Shown in pieces: positions 11,448 to 22,665 of a stretch of DNA of 64,000 nucleotides; the first letter of the stretch is position 1, and each line of letters opens with the position of its first letter. Location: the NCBI GenBank assembly GCA_963971405.1, contig OZ020489.1, positions 4,154,001-4,218,000 of the forward strand, read 5' to 3'. Under the pieces are notes generated by a model. That model was not told where the DNA came from and ran no database searches. It saw only the letters and a list, made by a program, of their open reading frames with translations. The position numbers and the translations under genes are program-made. The stretch comes from Psococerastis gibbosa (Eukaryota > Arthropoda > Insecta > Psocodea > Psocidae).

Positions 11448-11750
11448 CGGGGGGAGTGAGTTTGTTTGTTAACTTGAGGCACCCTAAGGGCAGACTCTTT
11501 CACCTCGGGGAATGGGGAGTTGGCTGACAATGTGGACCTCATGATTATAGTGAATTCCGATCCACTTGGGGAACATGGTAAAGTCATATGACTAAATCGG
11601 AGGTGACCAGGACTCGACACGCACGTAGACTGACTGATTTAGTCTCAGCGCGTTATCATGTCCCATGCCAACGCTGTGCACACTACCAAGTTTGCCGCAA
11701 TTTGAAACATGTTCTCTGCTCGCATGGAATCAACATGGTAAGGCCGTTGG
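11448..11750 (+). repeat. Left arm of a ~300-bp inverted repeat
   Basis: This arm is about 90% identical to the reverse complement of 15490-15800. Shared blocks include GTTTGTTTGTTAACTTGAGG, GGTGACCAGGACTCGAC (one difference), CACGTAGACTGACTG and ACTACCAAGTTTGCCGC. Relative to the right arm it lacks about 14 bases near 11670. A GTGGTTCG-type B-box-like stretch within the arm also appears at 39888, so the arm may be a repeat in its own right. Confidence 0.7.
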
Positions 11751-12392
11751 CTAAAAACTTAAACTATAACAGTAAACGAGGCCATTGCTATCGCAAGAGG
11801 ACACAATGCTTTCTGTTGACAATATTGACATGCAGTTACCTGCAGGGTGAGCAATTTAAATGATGTACACCCTAGTCCATATTTCGCACTCCCTCGTCCC
11901 GAACACGCATACCTGCGGACGGATCGTACCCATTCTTCTTAAATGCCTCTTCTATCGAATATTGGCGATCATCATGGCAATTGGAGACTATTGTTCTGAA
12001 AAGGGAAGTTGTGCTCTTGCCAAACCACTGCCTTAGGGTTTTCAACCAGGATGTTCTTCTACCGGGAGCCTTGAGTCCTCCTATCTTCTTTTGAATATTA
12101 CATGCCGAAGGAGATACTTTTCGTCCGGTTCAGTTCAACCGATTGTTAGTGTTTTCAAGATATTTCCTGTCTGGTATTCGGCTCGGTCCGACTGAATATC
12201 CAGACCGAAATGGACCAAATCCGTCACTAACAGCAACCAGCAGCCCGAGCGTTTTGAACGCTGGCGCTCTGCACCCTATATCTGCTATGTCCATTGGTCT
12301 CAATGGCTGTGTACACATTAGAGAATAGTATAGAGATTGCCTAAACCTGTCAGAAAGCAAACGCTCGTGGTCTGACGATGGTTGGCGATTAT

Positions 12393-13326
12393 AAGCTCTT
12401 TTATGCATGCGTTTTCGTACGGACGACAAAATAACGGACGTTTTTAAATACATTGTAACAGATGAGCGCGTTTACGCACTGTCGTCCGTCTTGAACAGCT
12501 GTTCCGTTGTCATCCGTTTCTAAAACATGTCGCAGCGTTTTAGAAACGGACGACAAACGCAGCGACGGCCGTCTGCTCAAAGTACACGGTGGTATTGGTA
12601 TATAATGGCCGTGTTTATGCAGACGCACAACAAACGCAGGTTTCCCACTCCGAGACGCAGTACAGCCATGGAGCTAATAAAACTATGGAGCCACCGCCAC
12701 CATGTCGTATTTCGGCTGTGCTGCAAGACTGAAGCCATGACCACGCCTACTTATAGGTGCATTTTGGCGGGAAATTCAAATTTAATAGTTTTATTATATG
12801 TTTTCTTTATAGTTTTCTTTGTTGTTTCATATATAATTATATTTATTATTTACATTTATTATATATATTGTTTAAAATTTAAATTAAAAGTACTGAAAGA
12901 TCTGCATTAAAAAATTTTATTTTTATCTAAAAGTAGGGAAAACTTTGCTTAAAATATTGTTGAAAATGTAAATTAAAAGTACTCCAAGTTCTGCATAAAA
13001 ATATTGCTGGTTAGCTGGCATGATTTTCCGTTCTAAATAATCTTTAAATAATCAAATAAAAAATAAAATGTTAACATGGTATCAAATGGCAAAAGGCTCA
13101 ATCTGGTCCTATACTACGGAAATAGCCGAAGTCAAGCGGCTTCAACCCGAATGTTTACGATGAGTCTATAGTTTTACTATGTCTATGAGTACAGCCAACG
13201 TTGGTAGCACTGTCAACAACAATAACCTCCTTTGCAAAGCGCACAACAGAAAATCTAAACGCACGGCATAAACTTTCATGTCCGTTATTTTGTTGTCCGT
13301 ACGAAAACGCATGCATAAAAGAGCTC
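12393..13326. mobile_element. Element with ~48-bp terminal inverted repeats
   Basis: The left end has TTTTATGCATGCGTTTTCGT followed by ACGGACGACAAAATAACGGA. The right end (13275-13326) is the reverse complement with one or two changes. The inner left part also has a palindrome around CCGTTTCTAAAAC / GTTTTAGAAACGG at 12510-12560. The interior is AT-rich, without a transposase, so this is a non-autonomous DNA element of about 0.93 kb nested inside the larger inverted repeat. Confidence 0.6.
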
Positions 13327-13329
13327 TTT

Positions 13330-13570
13330 GTGAGACATGGTAAGACATCCCCAGACCACACATAGCGAAACAAATTAGCTGAGCTGAGTTAAGAAAAATA
13401 TTAACTTGAAAAGGGTCGAACTCCCGCAGGGTCCTAGCATGTTGCTTAGCCATTATATGAGAGTGGCTTGACTACGGTACGACATCCCCACACCACACAA
13501 CTCACAAGTCAGAGCGAAAAAAATTAAGCAACCTACCAAAGGATTAACTTGAAAAGCTTCAGTAAAGTAA
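13330..13570. repeat. Imperfect tandem duplication, ~120 bp unit
   Basis: GGTAAGACATCCCCAGACCA ... AACTTGAAAAG (about 13336-13412) is repeated as GGTACGACATCCCCACACCA ... AACTTGAAAAG (about 13475-13556). The unit has no recognised function. Confidence 0.45.
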
Positions 13571-13804
13571 GCTTCAGTAAGGAAAATAAAAGGAGGAGAG
13601 GAGGAACAGTTATACTTCGCTGCCTGCCCGATCGCTTGGGGCACAATAGCCACAAGGGTTAAATGCAAGTGAAAACCATTGGGGGGAATTGCCAAAATAC
13701 CTAGGAGCTCTGAGGACCACATGTGTTCAGGGCCCCTAGTTGTCAAAATACGGGGGGTGGCCGGTGGGTGGTGGTTTAACACCACAAAATCGTTAAGATA
13801 TTAA

Positions 13805-13890
13805 TATATCCATGATAAATAAATAAATAATGACTTTATTATAGCTGAGACCACCCTAGCGGAGTTAATGGCCCTCTCTTACACTAAACT
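13805..13890 (-). repeat. SINE-B 3' fragment
   Basis: An AATAAATA tail is followed by TGACTTTATTATAGCTGAG, GCGGAGTTAATGGCCCTCTC and ACACTAAACTAGG. This is the reverse of the SINE-B body. Confidence 0.55.
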
Positions 13891-13892
13891 AG

Positions 13893-14153
13893 GGGCACGG
13901 TCCAACTTAACCCCCCCAGCCTCCAGTAATGTAAGACGTGGTTCATACTTCATGGTCCCCTTTGCAGCAATATGAATGTAAGAATTCCTTGTTTAGCTTT
14001 GTAACATCTACAGCTATACTTTACAACTATTAAAATGCGTAAAACCCTAATATTTTGCACTTACATCTTCAAATTTTCCTTATCCTGCCTGATGACGTCA
14101 TATGGTATACTTAGTATTGCCCCCGCCATCATTCTAAAACTTTACGCCTCTGA
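13893..14153 (-). mobile_element. Repeat G (AGAGGCGTAAAG-ended MITE), reverse copy
   Basis: This is the reverse complement of 24045-24333: GTCCAACTT with a C run, GTGGTTCATACTTCATGGTC, GTAAAACCCTA, TATCCTGCCTGATGACGTCA and finally ACTTTACGCCTCTG. The outer left terminus is missing. Confidence 0.6.
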
Positions 14154-15489
14154 CTAGGGGTCACCAACAAAAACAGTACAAATGTGCAATAAAAAATACA
14201 ATTACAGTACCTAGAGCATACAGAACAATTTTTACAAAGGCTTACCAATACTTAGCGCCAAAGACATTTAATCAACTAGAATTATGCCCTGGATCTCTGA
14301 CCACAAATAAATTTTCCAAATTCGGGAATGGCTGATGGGACGGGAAGAGGTGGAATCTTTGTTTCAAATTTGAAATAGTGGACTATTAGACTGTTATGGG
14401 TTAACGAGAGATTTGTTATTAATATTTAAGTTTAGCATAATAGTTTGTACGTCAAATTGTATTCTTATTTTCTATTTTTATTTATTTTGTTTTAGGGTAG
14501 GGAAAATTGTTATAGGTCTTCTTGTGTGGTCTTACAATTATTGTGTTTAAATTGTTACACGTTCATTCAGGTAACAAAAATTAAAAAATTCCCTAAGACT
14601 AAAACACTCACTCACACACACAAGCATGGGGCATGATTGCAGTGCAGATTCAAACATTGGCAAAAGAGCAGTCCGAAACTACGAAATTGCCAAAATAATC
14701 CATTAAAATAGAAGAATTTTCGCCCTTAAATGATTTTTTTTTTTTAAATTATTCGTTTATTTAAGTTTTTTCAATCAATTTGTTTTATTTAATCAAAAAT
14801 CCAGGGGAGGGGGATGGCTAAGCCCCTCCCAGGCCCCCCTCTAATTACGCCAATGGTGAAAATCGTACCCCAAAATATGAAGAAAAAATAAATAACCCTG
14901 GAGATACCAGGATAGAAAAAAAATTAGCCTATACTGAGAATAGAACCACCGAGCTTCAATCCATATTCCGATATCCTGTCATAGCAACAAGATACTGCAC
15001 ATAAATTTGATAACCACAGTTGGCAGGATGTATTGTACTTGAGTTCACGTGAGATCTCGTGTTGTTTAGTGACCCCTTGCGAAAAATTTTGCCCCCGTTG
15101 AGAATGGAACCACCGACCATCCGGTTCTATGCCAGAGCAACAGGAGACATAAATTTGATAAGCACAGCTGGCCATGGCCGGATATACTTGAGTTGGTAAC
15201 CCCTCGTTTTACAGCAGACACTTGTTCCTGACAGCCTCATCCATATGCATGATGCACGTGTTGATTTTTGACAACAAAAAAAAAAACTACCAAGGCTAAC
15301 TTTCGGCAATTGTTTTGTTTAGCATATTAGACGCGCATCTATCATAGTTATCAATTTATCCGTAGTTTAATTAGCATATTGGAAAATATAGTCAATAAAA
15401 AGGAACTGAGCACTGGCAAAAAATTATGACGGTGCTTGGATATTACTTATTTATGTTTATATTTGTACGAGGACAGTTTACACCGACTT
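14154..15489. other. No gene recognised
   Basis: AT-rich non-coding sequence. Near 14940-15190 two similar blocks occur: a phrase like GAATAGAACCACCGA / GAATGGAACCACCGA, each followed by CATAAATTTGATAA-CACAG. They form a diverged direct repeat of about 165 bases. No protein family is recognised. Confidence 0.45.
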
Positions 15490-15800
15490 CCAACGGCCTT
15501 ACCGTGTTGATTTCATGAGAGCAGAACATGTTTCAAACTGCGGCAAACTTGGTAGTGTGCACAGCGTTGGCAGGGAAACATGGTGGGACATGATAATGCG
15601 CTGAGACTATACCAGTCAGTCTACGTGCGGGTCGAGTCCTGATCACCTCCGATTTAATCGTGTGACTTTACCATGTTCCCCAAGTGGTTCGGAATCCACT
15701 ATAATCAGGAGGTCCACCCTCTCAGTCAACTCCCCTTTCCCCAGAGGTGAAAGAGTCTGCCCTTATGGTGCCTCAAGTTAACAAACAAACTCACTCCCCG
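15490..15800 (-). repeat. Right arm of a ~300-bp inverted repeat
   Basis: This is the partner of 11448-11750 in inverse orientation. The two arms enclose about 3.74 kb. The sequence just outside this arm (15815-15890, with CTACACTAGACGCCATATTG and ATAACGGTCTACAGCC) is echoed at 41205-41290, so the arm extends into a dispersed repeat. Confidence 0.7.
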
Positions 15801-16448
15801 AAATGCTGAAAGCCAGCATTGGATTCAAGCTACACTAGACGCCATATTGATAACGGTCTACAGCCCCGGGATGGCTTTCCACAGCTTTACCCACAATGGT
15901 GGGAGTGACCTTAAGTAGCACAGTATTTTTCCTGTACAGAACTACAGGCTTATTATAGCCGTATATGCATAATGACAGCGGAGTTACCAAGGCCCTTTTT
16001 CTTGCATTCGTCAATAGCTTTTGTATTTTTTTGCCAGTGGTAACCTTTCGCCCCGGGCTTTGTTATCCAGCCTGCGTAATTGCTAAGACAATGACGTTCT
16101 ATATATATGTGTGTGCGCACGTGACTATCGAAAATGTACGACCTGTTTCTATACTCTTACGTTCTTTTATTATTGGGCTCTTGTACCGAGGTTTTTTTTC
16201 ATAGGCTTGCGATTTCCTTGGCCTCAAATTGCCCCTTAAAAAGTTCTATTTATCGTCTTCTTGGTTCTTTTTCTGGTCGGACAGCTCTTCTACAGCCCCT
16301 TAGTGGTTTTTGTCTTGTTCAACAACACTCCTATAGTCACCTCCCTTTTGCGAGACGATTCACCATCAACGTTCTCCCAAATCGCGGAGGTTGGTTCCTA
16401 ATTCTTCCTTCCAGCGGTTTCGTGGACGTCCCTGTAGTCGTCATCCCA

Positions 16449-16690
16449 TCAGTGGCGTAGCCAAGGGGGGGGGGGGGGTCAGCTGGGTCTGGACCCCCAA
16501 ATTTAGCAAAAATTGTTCCGATATTTATTTTCAAAAATTCCCCCAGGGAGACCCGGTCCCTCTGTTTCCAGTTTTGTTAATAAAGTTATCGTCTGCAAAA
16601 TCAACATTTTTTGCCGACAAACTATTTCAGGCCTAAAATAAAAATATTCCCTGAGGTAGCCCCCGGACCCCCCTTGTTAGCTGTAATATT
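16449..16690. mobile_element. GTGGCGTAGCC-ended element fragment
   Basis: CAGTGGCGTAGCCAAGG followed by a long G run and then GGACCCCCAAAT is a terminus commonly seen on small non-autonomous DNA elements. A G/C-rich echo with AGCCCCCGGACCCCCC lies near 16660. No transposase is present. The 250 bases before it resemble a heavily mutated retroelement tail on the minus strand but are too decayed to call. Confidence 0.4.
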
Positions 16691-17217
16691 CTTCACATAT
16701 CAAATATAAACATAACTGCTTTCAAAGTGCGAAAATTCCACTATTTCGGGCCAATCCTTTGTCAAAATAATAAAAAGTATTATTCTCCATTGAGATTAGG
16801 GTCTATTTCGGCGTTGTGTATTATGTGTACATCAAAACGTACATGAACATTTCTTTTAAATTAATGACATCTCATCTCATCGAGCTATGTTTCGTGTAAT
16901 AATTCATAATCCTCAAGTTTATTCTCATTCTTGTTGTCTCTTTAAAAATCTGCATGTTAAACACTACGACTATATTTTATATATACTGTAAATAGGTACA
17001 ATATATTGTATATATTTCTTTAAATAAAAGTGTAATCACATACATCCGATTGACCTCTACACGGTCAATAATAATGACATTATCAGTAATTATGCAGCTG
17101 TGATCAGAAAATCCGGATCCACATAATTGTTTTTCGTCATTCCAACTTTGTCCACATTACACGATCATTATTACTGTCATCTTGATAAAGTAATGTCATT
17201 ATTACTGACCGTGTATA

Positions 17218-17329
17218 TAGGTGCTTACAGGTTAAGTACCTGTATTGAGGTACGATACGTCTCCAATCACACGGCGAATAGACTCGCACAAGTACAAGCA
17301 CGCTACCACCATGCCATCGAAGTCGATTA
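17218..17329 (-). repeat. SINE-A head, reverse copy
   Basis: The reverse complement gives GATGGCATGGTGGTAGCGTG, CTTGTACTTGTGCGAGTC, GGAGACGTATCGTACC and CAGGTACTTAACCTG. It matches the 5' part of the copies at 17919 and 39247. The 3' part is lost. Confidence 0.65.
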
Positions 17330-17918
17330 AAGTAGTAACTTCCATTAATTTTTTGACTCTAGGTTCATTAGGTTGAGAGAGCCTTAATACGCGCCTGACG
17401 TTTAAAATTATTAATTCCGTTTCAGATTCACGGTAGATTTGGTCTTATAATAGCGCCCGCGTTTTGTTATAAAAAGACGGTTTCGTTGACAGGTTCAGTA
17501 TCGCCAAAGTATACATTTATCCATGAAAGCTACGTGTCGCTCTACGGAACACGAGAAACCCAATATGTAACCAAGCCATTATGTCAATTATTTGTGGAGT
17601 TGTCAAAGGTTTTATACCTAAAAAAAAAACTGAACCTGGGGCCCTGCATGTGAGGCGAGTATAGCTATAGCAGCATACCATGTTTAGTTATTTTGAATTA
17701 TTTATTGTCTACAATAGTTGGACCATTTCCCGCATTGTGATACAAAAAGTAGTTGCAGATATTTTTTCGGCAATCTAGGGCCGTTGAGAAAAACATTGGG
17801 TCTCAAGTAATTTGAGCCCCCCCCCCCCCCCACGCACACTAGGATTTTGTTTTGGGGGAGACCAAAACATTTCGAGGCCCTGACCCCTGACCGTATTCAG
17901 GACCACAATGCAACCATT

Positions 17919-18091
17919 CGACTTGGATGGTCTGGTGGTAGCGTGCTTGTACTTGTGTGAGTCTCTACATGCCATGCGATCGGAGACGTGTCGTAACTCA
18001 ACACGGCTACTAACCTACAGAGGCGACTGAAGAGGTCAATCGGACACATTTTTTCAATGGTTTACATACGATTAACATTAAAAAAAAAACT
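17919..18091 (+). repeat. SINE-A, near full-length copy
   Basis: The head GGATGGTCTGGTGGTAGCGT contains an A-box-like TGGTGGTAGCG. It is followed by GATCGGAGACGTGTCG, GAGGCGACTGAAGAGG, TCAATCGGACACATT and a 10-A tail. The length of about 160 bp matches the copy at 47244, which has clean target duplications. Confidence 0.7.
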
Positions 18092-18104
18092 TCTTTTCTA
18101 ATAA

Positions 18105-18322
18105 TTTATTTAGATTTACCGAATTATCCAATTCATGGAAAAATTATACCAACAAAAATGAAAAACACCTTATAATAGGGTGTATGGAATAGTCCTCTAG
18201 CAATTGAGTAGGCCAAATCTTTATAAATTTAAGTATTAACCTAAGTAAAAAATATAAACCAACCTGATTCAGGCTGATCCAGGGGTGGCCAATGTGTGCG
18301 GCCAGCATCCTCTTAAAGTAGA
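18105..18322. mobile_element. Repeat D, right half
   Basis: TTTACCGAATTATCCAATTC, AATTCATGGAAAAATTA, TATAAACCAACCTGATTC, GATCCAGGGGTGGCCAATG and finally CATCCTCTTAA. This matches the right half of the complete element at 53594-54041. Confidence 0.6.
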
Positions 18323-18724
18323 AATTGTGAAAGCAGGCGTTGGAAGAACAAAACAAAAGGAAACTATTTCTTAATGATAAATTCAATTACTTCATTCTAA
18401 TAATATTTAGTACAGTGCACTGTAGTATTTTCAAAGAATTTACAACTGATAATTCGAAAATGGGACAAAAGTTGAAATGGATCGACAAACATTCGTAGAG
18501 ATTGGGTTTATCGGCGGGGAAAGACTTTCCAATAGATGTGTACAGAAATGACGCAACTAGAAGCATAACAATGAAACATTACGCAAGCAGGGAGTTGCCA
18601 AACCAGCGTAGTACTAGTACTCATTCAACGGTAAAGATACCAATGGGTTTCATCTTATAGTGATAATATGCTTGGACACTGCCGAAAGGGCAGTCGGGGG
18701 TTCGAATCTTCGAACTAGGAGCAT

Positions 18725-18970
18725 GACAATGAACTTGGTTAAGTCATGCTTTCGCCTGTTTCATTGCGTCAATAGTAAGCTTGACCATTATCGCTTGTAG
18801 CCGGTGTAGGTTGACATCGAGAACGTATACCAGTTTGCCAATGGCCGACAATTCATACGGAAACAATACAAATAATGTCCGAAATCCACCGGGTCGTTGG
18901 CATTGGACAAAGGACCTATGGGCCACTCACTATAAGGAGACCTAGGTCCATAAAAAGTCTTTTTTTTAAG
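18725..18970 (+). repeat. Repeat C, long copy
   Basis: Ordered blocks are TTAAGTCATGCTTTCGCCTG, TTATCGCTTGTAGCCGGTG, TAGGTTGACATCGAGAACG, CAGTTTGCCAATGGCC, AATGTCCGAAATCCACCGGG and GGACCTATGGGCCACT. Just upstream (18690-18715) a B-box-like GGGGGTTCGAATCTTC precedes it, so the family may have a tRNA-like head. Confidence 0.65.
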
Positions 18971-19224
18971 AAAACTCATCTTTCTAGACAAAATCAGCCC
19001 ATGTGACGCATACATTCACAACTTCCGGTTCTCGTGTGTGTCGTGCATCCGCCCAGCGACTCCATTAGTCCACAGACCACGACTATTTGATAATCTTTTC
19101 AATTATATCCCATACATCTAATAGTACCTATATAAATATAGTGCTTGTGTTGCAGTGATAAACATTTTATCAAACATGATCTAGGACCTAGGCTTCGTTC
19201 AAAATTTCGTAGGTTTCACTTGAC

Positions 19225-19725
19225 TATCTTCTTCTTCTTGAGTTGCAATCTAAGGAATGGTTGGCAGCGAATGTTGAATTTTTCTCCTCCACTCTTGTCT
19301 GTTTTGTGCGGTCCTTTTCAGTCCTTTATAGGTGTCGCACCCTAGGTTCTTCATGACATCCTCTAGGTACTCCTTCCTCTGTCGTCCTCTTGAGTTGGTG
19401 CCTTCAACCATACCCTCAATTATGTTCTTGAGGAGCTCTTCGTGTCTCAGAATATGTCCCATCCAGTTGCCTCTTCTTGTTGAAATGGTGGCCATAATAG
19501 CTCTTTTTCCGTAGCACCACAACTCAAAGGCTTCCAGTTTCTTTTTTTTTTTTTTTTTTTTTTTTTGTTACGTTCGTAAATGCACCATGTTTCACTTCCG
19601 TACAAGTGCATACTCCATACTAGAGTTTTGAGAAGTCTTTTCCTTATTTCCAAGTCGATGTTGTTAGATTCGAATATCTTTGACTTTATGTTAAAACTTG
19701 ACTGTAGCTTGTTTCGAATCATTGC
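19225..19725 (-). pseudogene. Non-LTR retrotransposon RT-tail pseudogene
   Basis: Two minus-strand frames (19447-19722 and 19250-19522) together give DLEIRKRLLKTLVWSMHLYG, SETW, then MWCY, RRGNWMGHILRHEELLKNII, EGMVEGTN and GRQRKEYLEDVM. This is the conserved order of the C-terminal part of many arthropod-type non-LTR polyproteins. The two halves are joined by an oligo-A/T run and a frameshift (about 19540-19566). It ends in HSLPTIP. The polymerase core is absent. Confidence 0.8.
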
Positions 19726-19744
19726 TTTCCTAATTACGAGTATA

Positions 19745-20110
19745 CGTTCGTATAAAAACGCTTTGTGATGGTCGACATTTTCGATTCCGAGATTTCTGTC
19801 GGGAACCTAGGAACTGTCTGTCTAGTCTGCTGGTTCGTAATTTGTGGGCAAACTACTCGGTGGATTTGGCAGATTTGGTATGTACAGTAGGTTCACAAAA
19901 ATCATATCTTGGGACCATTTATTTTTATTTTAGGCTTGCTCAATTTTATAAACTTTATAAATTATAAATAAACTAAAAACTGTTAAAAATGATTATTCTA
20001 TTATTATTTTTTAATTCACGTATATTGTAGTGGTTATTAATTTAAACCAAATATAGTTTGGTTCTGGGGGCAAAAAAAAAAAAAATGACGAAAAAATACG
20101 TTTTTTGAGG
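19745..20110 (+). mobile_element. Repeat B, degraded fragment
   Basis: AACGCTTTGTGATGGTCGA, TTTTCGATTCCGAGATTTC, GGGCAAACTACTCGGTGGAT and GGTTCACAAAAATCATA match repeat B in order. The left terminus is lost and the C/G runs are absent. Confidence 0.6.
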
Positions 20111-20289
20111 AACCGTTCTATCGACGCTTTTTAACTTCTGTTATGTTTTACGTGTTAAATAGAATTGAGACCGGATCAGGTATCAAACCAAGGCCCCAAG
20201 TTTTGGTTTTGAATATAAATATTTTTTTTAAAAGAAATTAAATGGATAATTCATGCCGTAAAACCTTGCATACCCTACCAGTAACAAAT

Positions 20290-20500
20290 AAATATTGACT
20301 TTTTGTTTTATTAATAAGCCAAACTAGAGGAGTTAGGGCTATAAAGCCTTCTCTTACACTCAACTAGGAAGACCCGGACCACCTGCTTTACATGCCCTTC
20401 GAAAAATGGCAAGAGAATTTAGCAAGTGTGGGCCTCGAACCAACAACCTTCCTGGTGAAAGTCGGAGTCTGTACCACTACTTTACATGTCCTGACAGTAT
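20290..20500 (-). repeat. SINE-B, reverse copy
   Basis: GAGGAGTTAGGGCTATAAAG, TCTTACACTCAACTAGGAAG, CTCGAACCAACAACCTTC (B-box side) and GTCTGTACCACTACTTTACA (A-box side) are the reverse of the copy at 744-960. This and the 744 copy are the best-preserved pair. Confidence 0.7.
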
Positions 20501-22225
20501 TACTGCGTTGTATTCATGCTACCGGCTGATGGGCATGTTACTGACTACAACTTCCGGAAATAGAGCAGTAGGCAAGAAAAAAGACCATCTACCAGCAAGC
20601 CATGTTGAACTTAGGGGTTTGTCAACCGGCTTATTTCGATTGGCATTTATAACTTTATGTGCATGACACTAGCGGGCTAGATCATTCGTAGGACACATCG
20701 ATGAGCCTTAATATTTGGCAGTTAGGTTAGGTGTATTTACTGAATGGCAAAATTTAGTGAGAAATCTTGGGAAACTAGCAACATAGAACAACTAATAGTG
20801 GCTACTAGAATATAATCTAATACACGCAACTCAAACCCATTTAAAAATCATGCATAAAAAAATAAATAAAACCAGAAAAGACTGGACGCCTCTTCATTAT
20901 CTTAACCGGAGCAACCTAGCAAAACCAGCCCTATCCAAAAATTAACAACACTGACTCCATCTTCTTAAAAATCTCACAACTTGTCTCTTAAACATTTCTA
21001 AAATACTACCGCTTTCTTTTCCATATTCAGTAGCTGTCACAGTCTTCTTACAGGTTGGACAAGTGGACAATATGCCGCTGGAAGAGGATCACTTGAAGAA
21101 TGCCATAGGGTGGTATCCAAGATTACATAGTGGGAGTGCGTATCGTAAGAAGGCAATTTGTCGCGTAATTAATGCGTGGCTAGGCTTGATTTCTTATTTT
21201 ACTGCAGAGTTGAAATTATTATGAAACATTTGATCATATACTGTACATACATACGACGGTAGCAAGGCTTCAAACTGGAATTTTTAGATACGGCCTGGAT
21301 TCCATATTGGATCTTCTCCTTTTATACAATTTTCCATAACGTGACAGTGACGTCATCAACCTTTCAAAGGGGGAAAACCTTACAGGTGTACACAATAAAC
21401 TTTCAAACGAAATATCAATCACTCAATCAGCTATGACTGAGAAATTAGTAGATAGAAGAAGTGTTCTTCTGCATTTTAAAACAAAGTGCGTGTTTGGCAG
21501 ACTGTCCACGGTTATGGAACTTGATTAGGGATGCCATTGCAAAGACCGTAGCCAGAAATTTTTTCCGGGAGGGATCCAGCTGACGTCACCTCAATATATT
21601 TAAAACTCAATGTTTCATTATTATTGTTATAATAACATGTAACAAAAATGGGCAAATACACTTTGATTGATTGATCCATTCTATCTAGTGTACGCTGCAA
21701 ATATTTCGGGAGGGCTGCGGACCCACTGGACGCCCCCTCTGGCTCTTGCCAAGGACATGAAAGAAATCACGGCATGCAGAGTAGTGCTGTGGACTCTCAC
21801 ACAAAAGGTTATGTGCACTATACCCAACTATAAAAAAACAACTTTTAAATAATAAATAATATTAAAATCCATGTATCCATAGCTTAATAATTCTTAATGC
21901 GTTATATTGTCCTCGCTTGTCTCACAGCTGATAGTGTGTTTATACAAAAACACGTAGTCAAAGTCTGGGGCAACGGGGCTTGTCCCCACAGACCTCAGTA
22001 GTTGAGGTAAGCGTATAGCAGTTGAAGGTGCTAAAACTTAAAATTATTACAAGAAAAAAACGGGAGAGAAAGAGAGGGAAAAAAGGATAGACTATATGCA
22101 GGGGCGGGGTGGTCCATTGTGCGAAATATTTTCTAGTTTACTTTAATAGTGCAATATGTTATCAATTATAAGGGAAAGAGAAACTGCCACCCCTCGAAGC
22201 CGTTACGAAATCTCTCTACACCTGC

Positions 22226-22665
22226 AGCCTGATCGAGGCGATTATAATACCGGGGTTAAATAAATACCCTAGGATTATAACTGTAAACAAACAAATTTTG
22301 AATAGCACTTTCCATTATAAAATTATCTTGTTTACCAGGGGATAGGATAGGGGGTAGTCAGAATGGCGTAGAGGTAACGACTCGGACTATCATCCAGAAG
22401 GTGACTGGTTCGAGTCCCACCCGAATGCCAAAATTTTCTAGTGGTACAATTATTTATCTTCTGACTACCATGCTTCGGAGGGCATGTAAAGCCGGCGGTC
22501 CCGGCAGTCTTCCCTGACTGTCGATAGGTTAAACAGGAGGCTGTTGATGCAACCTGAAAACTCCTGTACCACGGGTAGTACCACCCCGACACGAATTTAC
22601 TTTACTTTACTTTTACCAGGGGATTAAATAAATACCGGTATTATAATCGCCTCGATCAGGCTGCT
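22226..22665. mobile_element. Inverted-repeat element interrupted by a SINE
   Basis: CCTGATCGAGGCGATTATAA (22231 onward) is repeated in perfect inverse near 22640-22665, with CCGG at the inner edge. The SINE at 22344-22611 sits between the arms and duplicates 13 bases of this element, so it inserted later. Interior left sequence 22281-22334 is shared with 49549-49602. Confidence 0.65.
22344..22611 (+). repeat. tRNA-derived SINE with intact A and B boxes
   Basis: The A box (AATGGCGTAGAGGTAACG) and B box (GGTTCGAGTCC) are well kept and spaced as in a tRNA. The body shares GGAGGGCATGTAAAGCCGG and GGTCCCGGCAGTCTTCCCT with SINE-B, and the 3' end is TTTACT repeats. It is flanked by the direct repeat TTTACCAGGGGAT at 22331-22343 and 22612-22624, a clean target-site duplication. 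The TTTACT tail is like that of the non-LTR element ending at 27450, a likely mobilising partner. Confidence 0.85.

Noticed and set aside
13453..13785. Minus-strand 110-codon frame
   Set aside because: Overlaps a tandem-duplicated non-coding block and has no recognisable domain.
16134..16460. Plus-strand 108-codon hydrophobic frame
   Set aside because: Looks like the antisense of a mutated retroelement tail; hydrophobicity comes from T-rich DNA.
22365..22440. tRNA gene
   Set aside because: A and B boxes are good, but the body and TTTACT tail with target duplications show a SINE.
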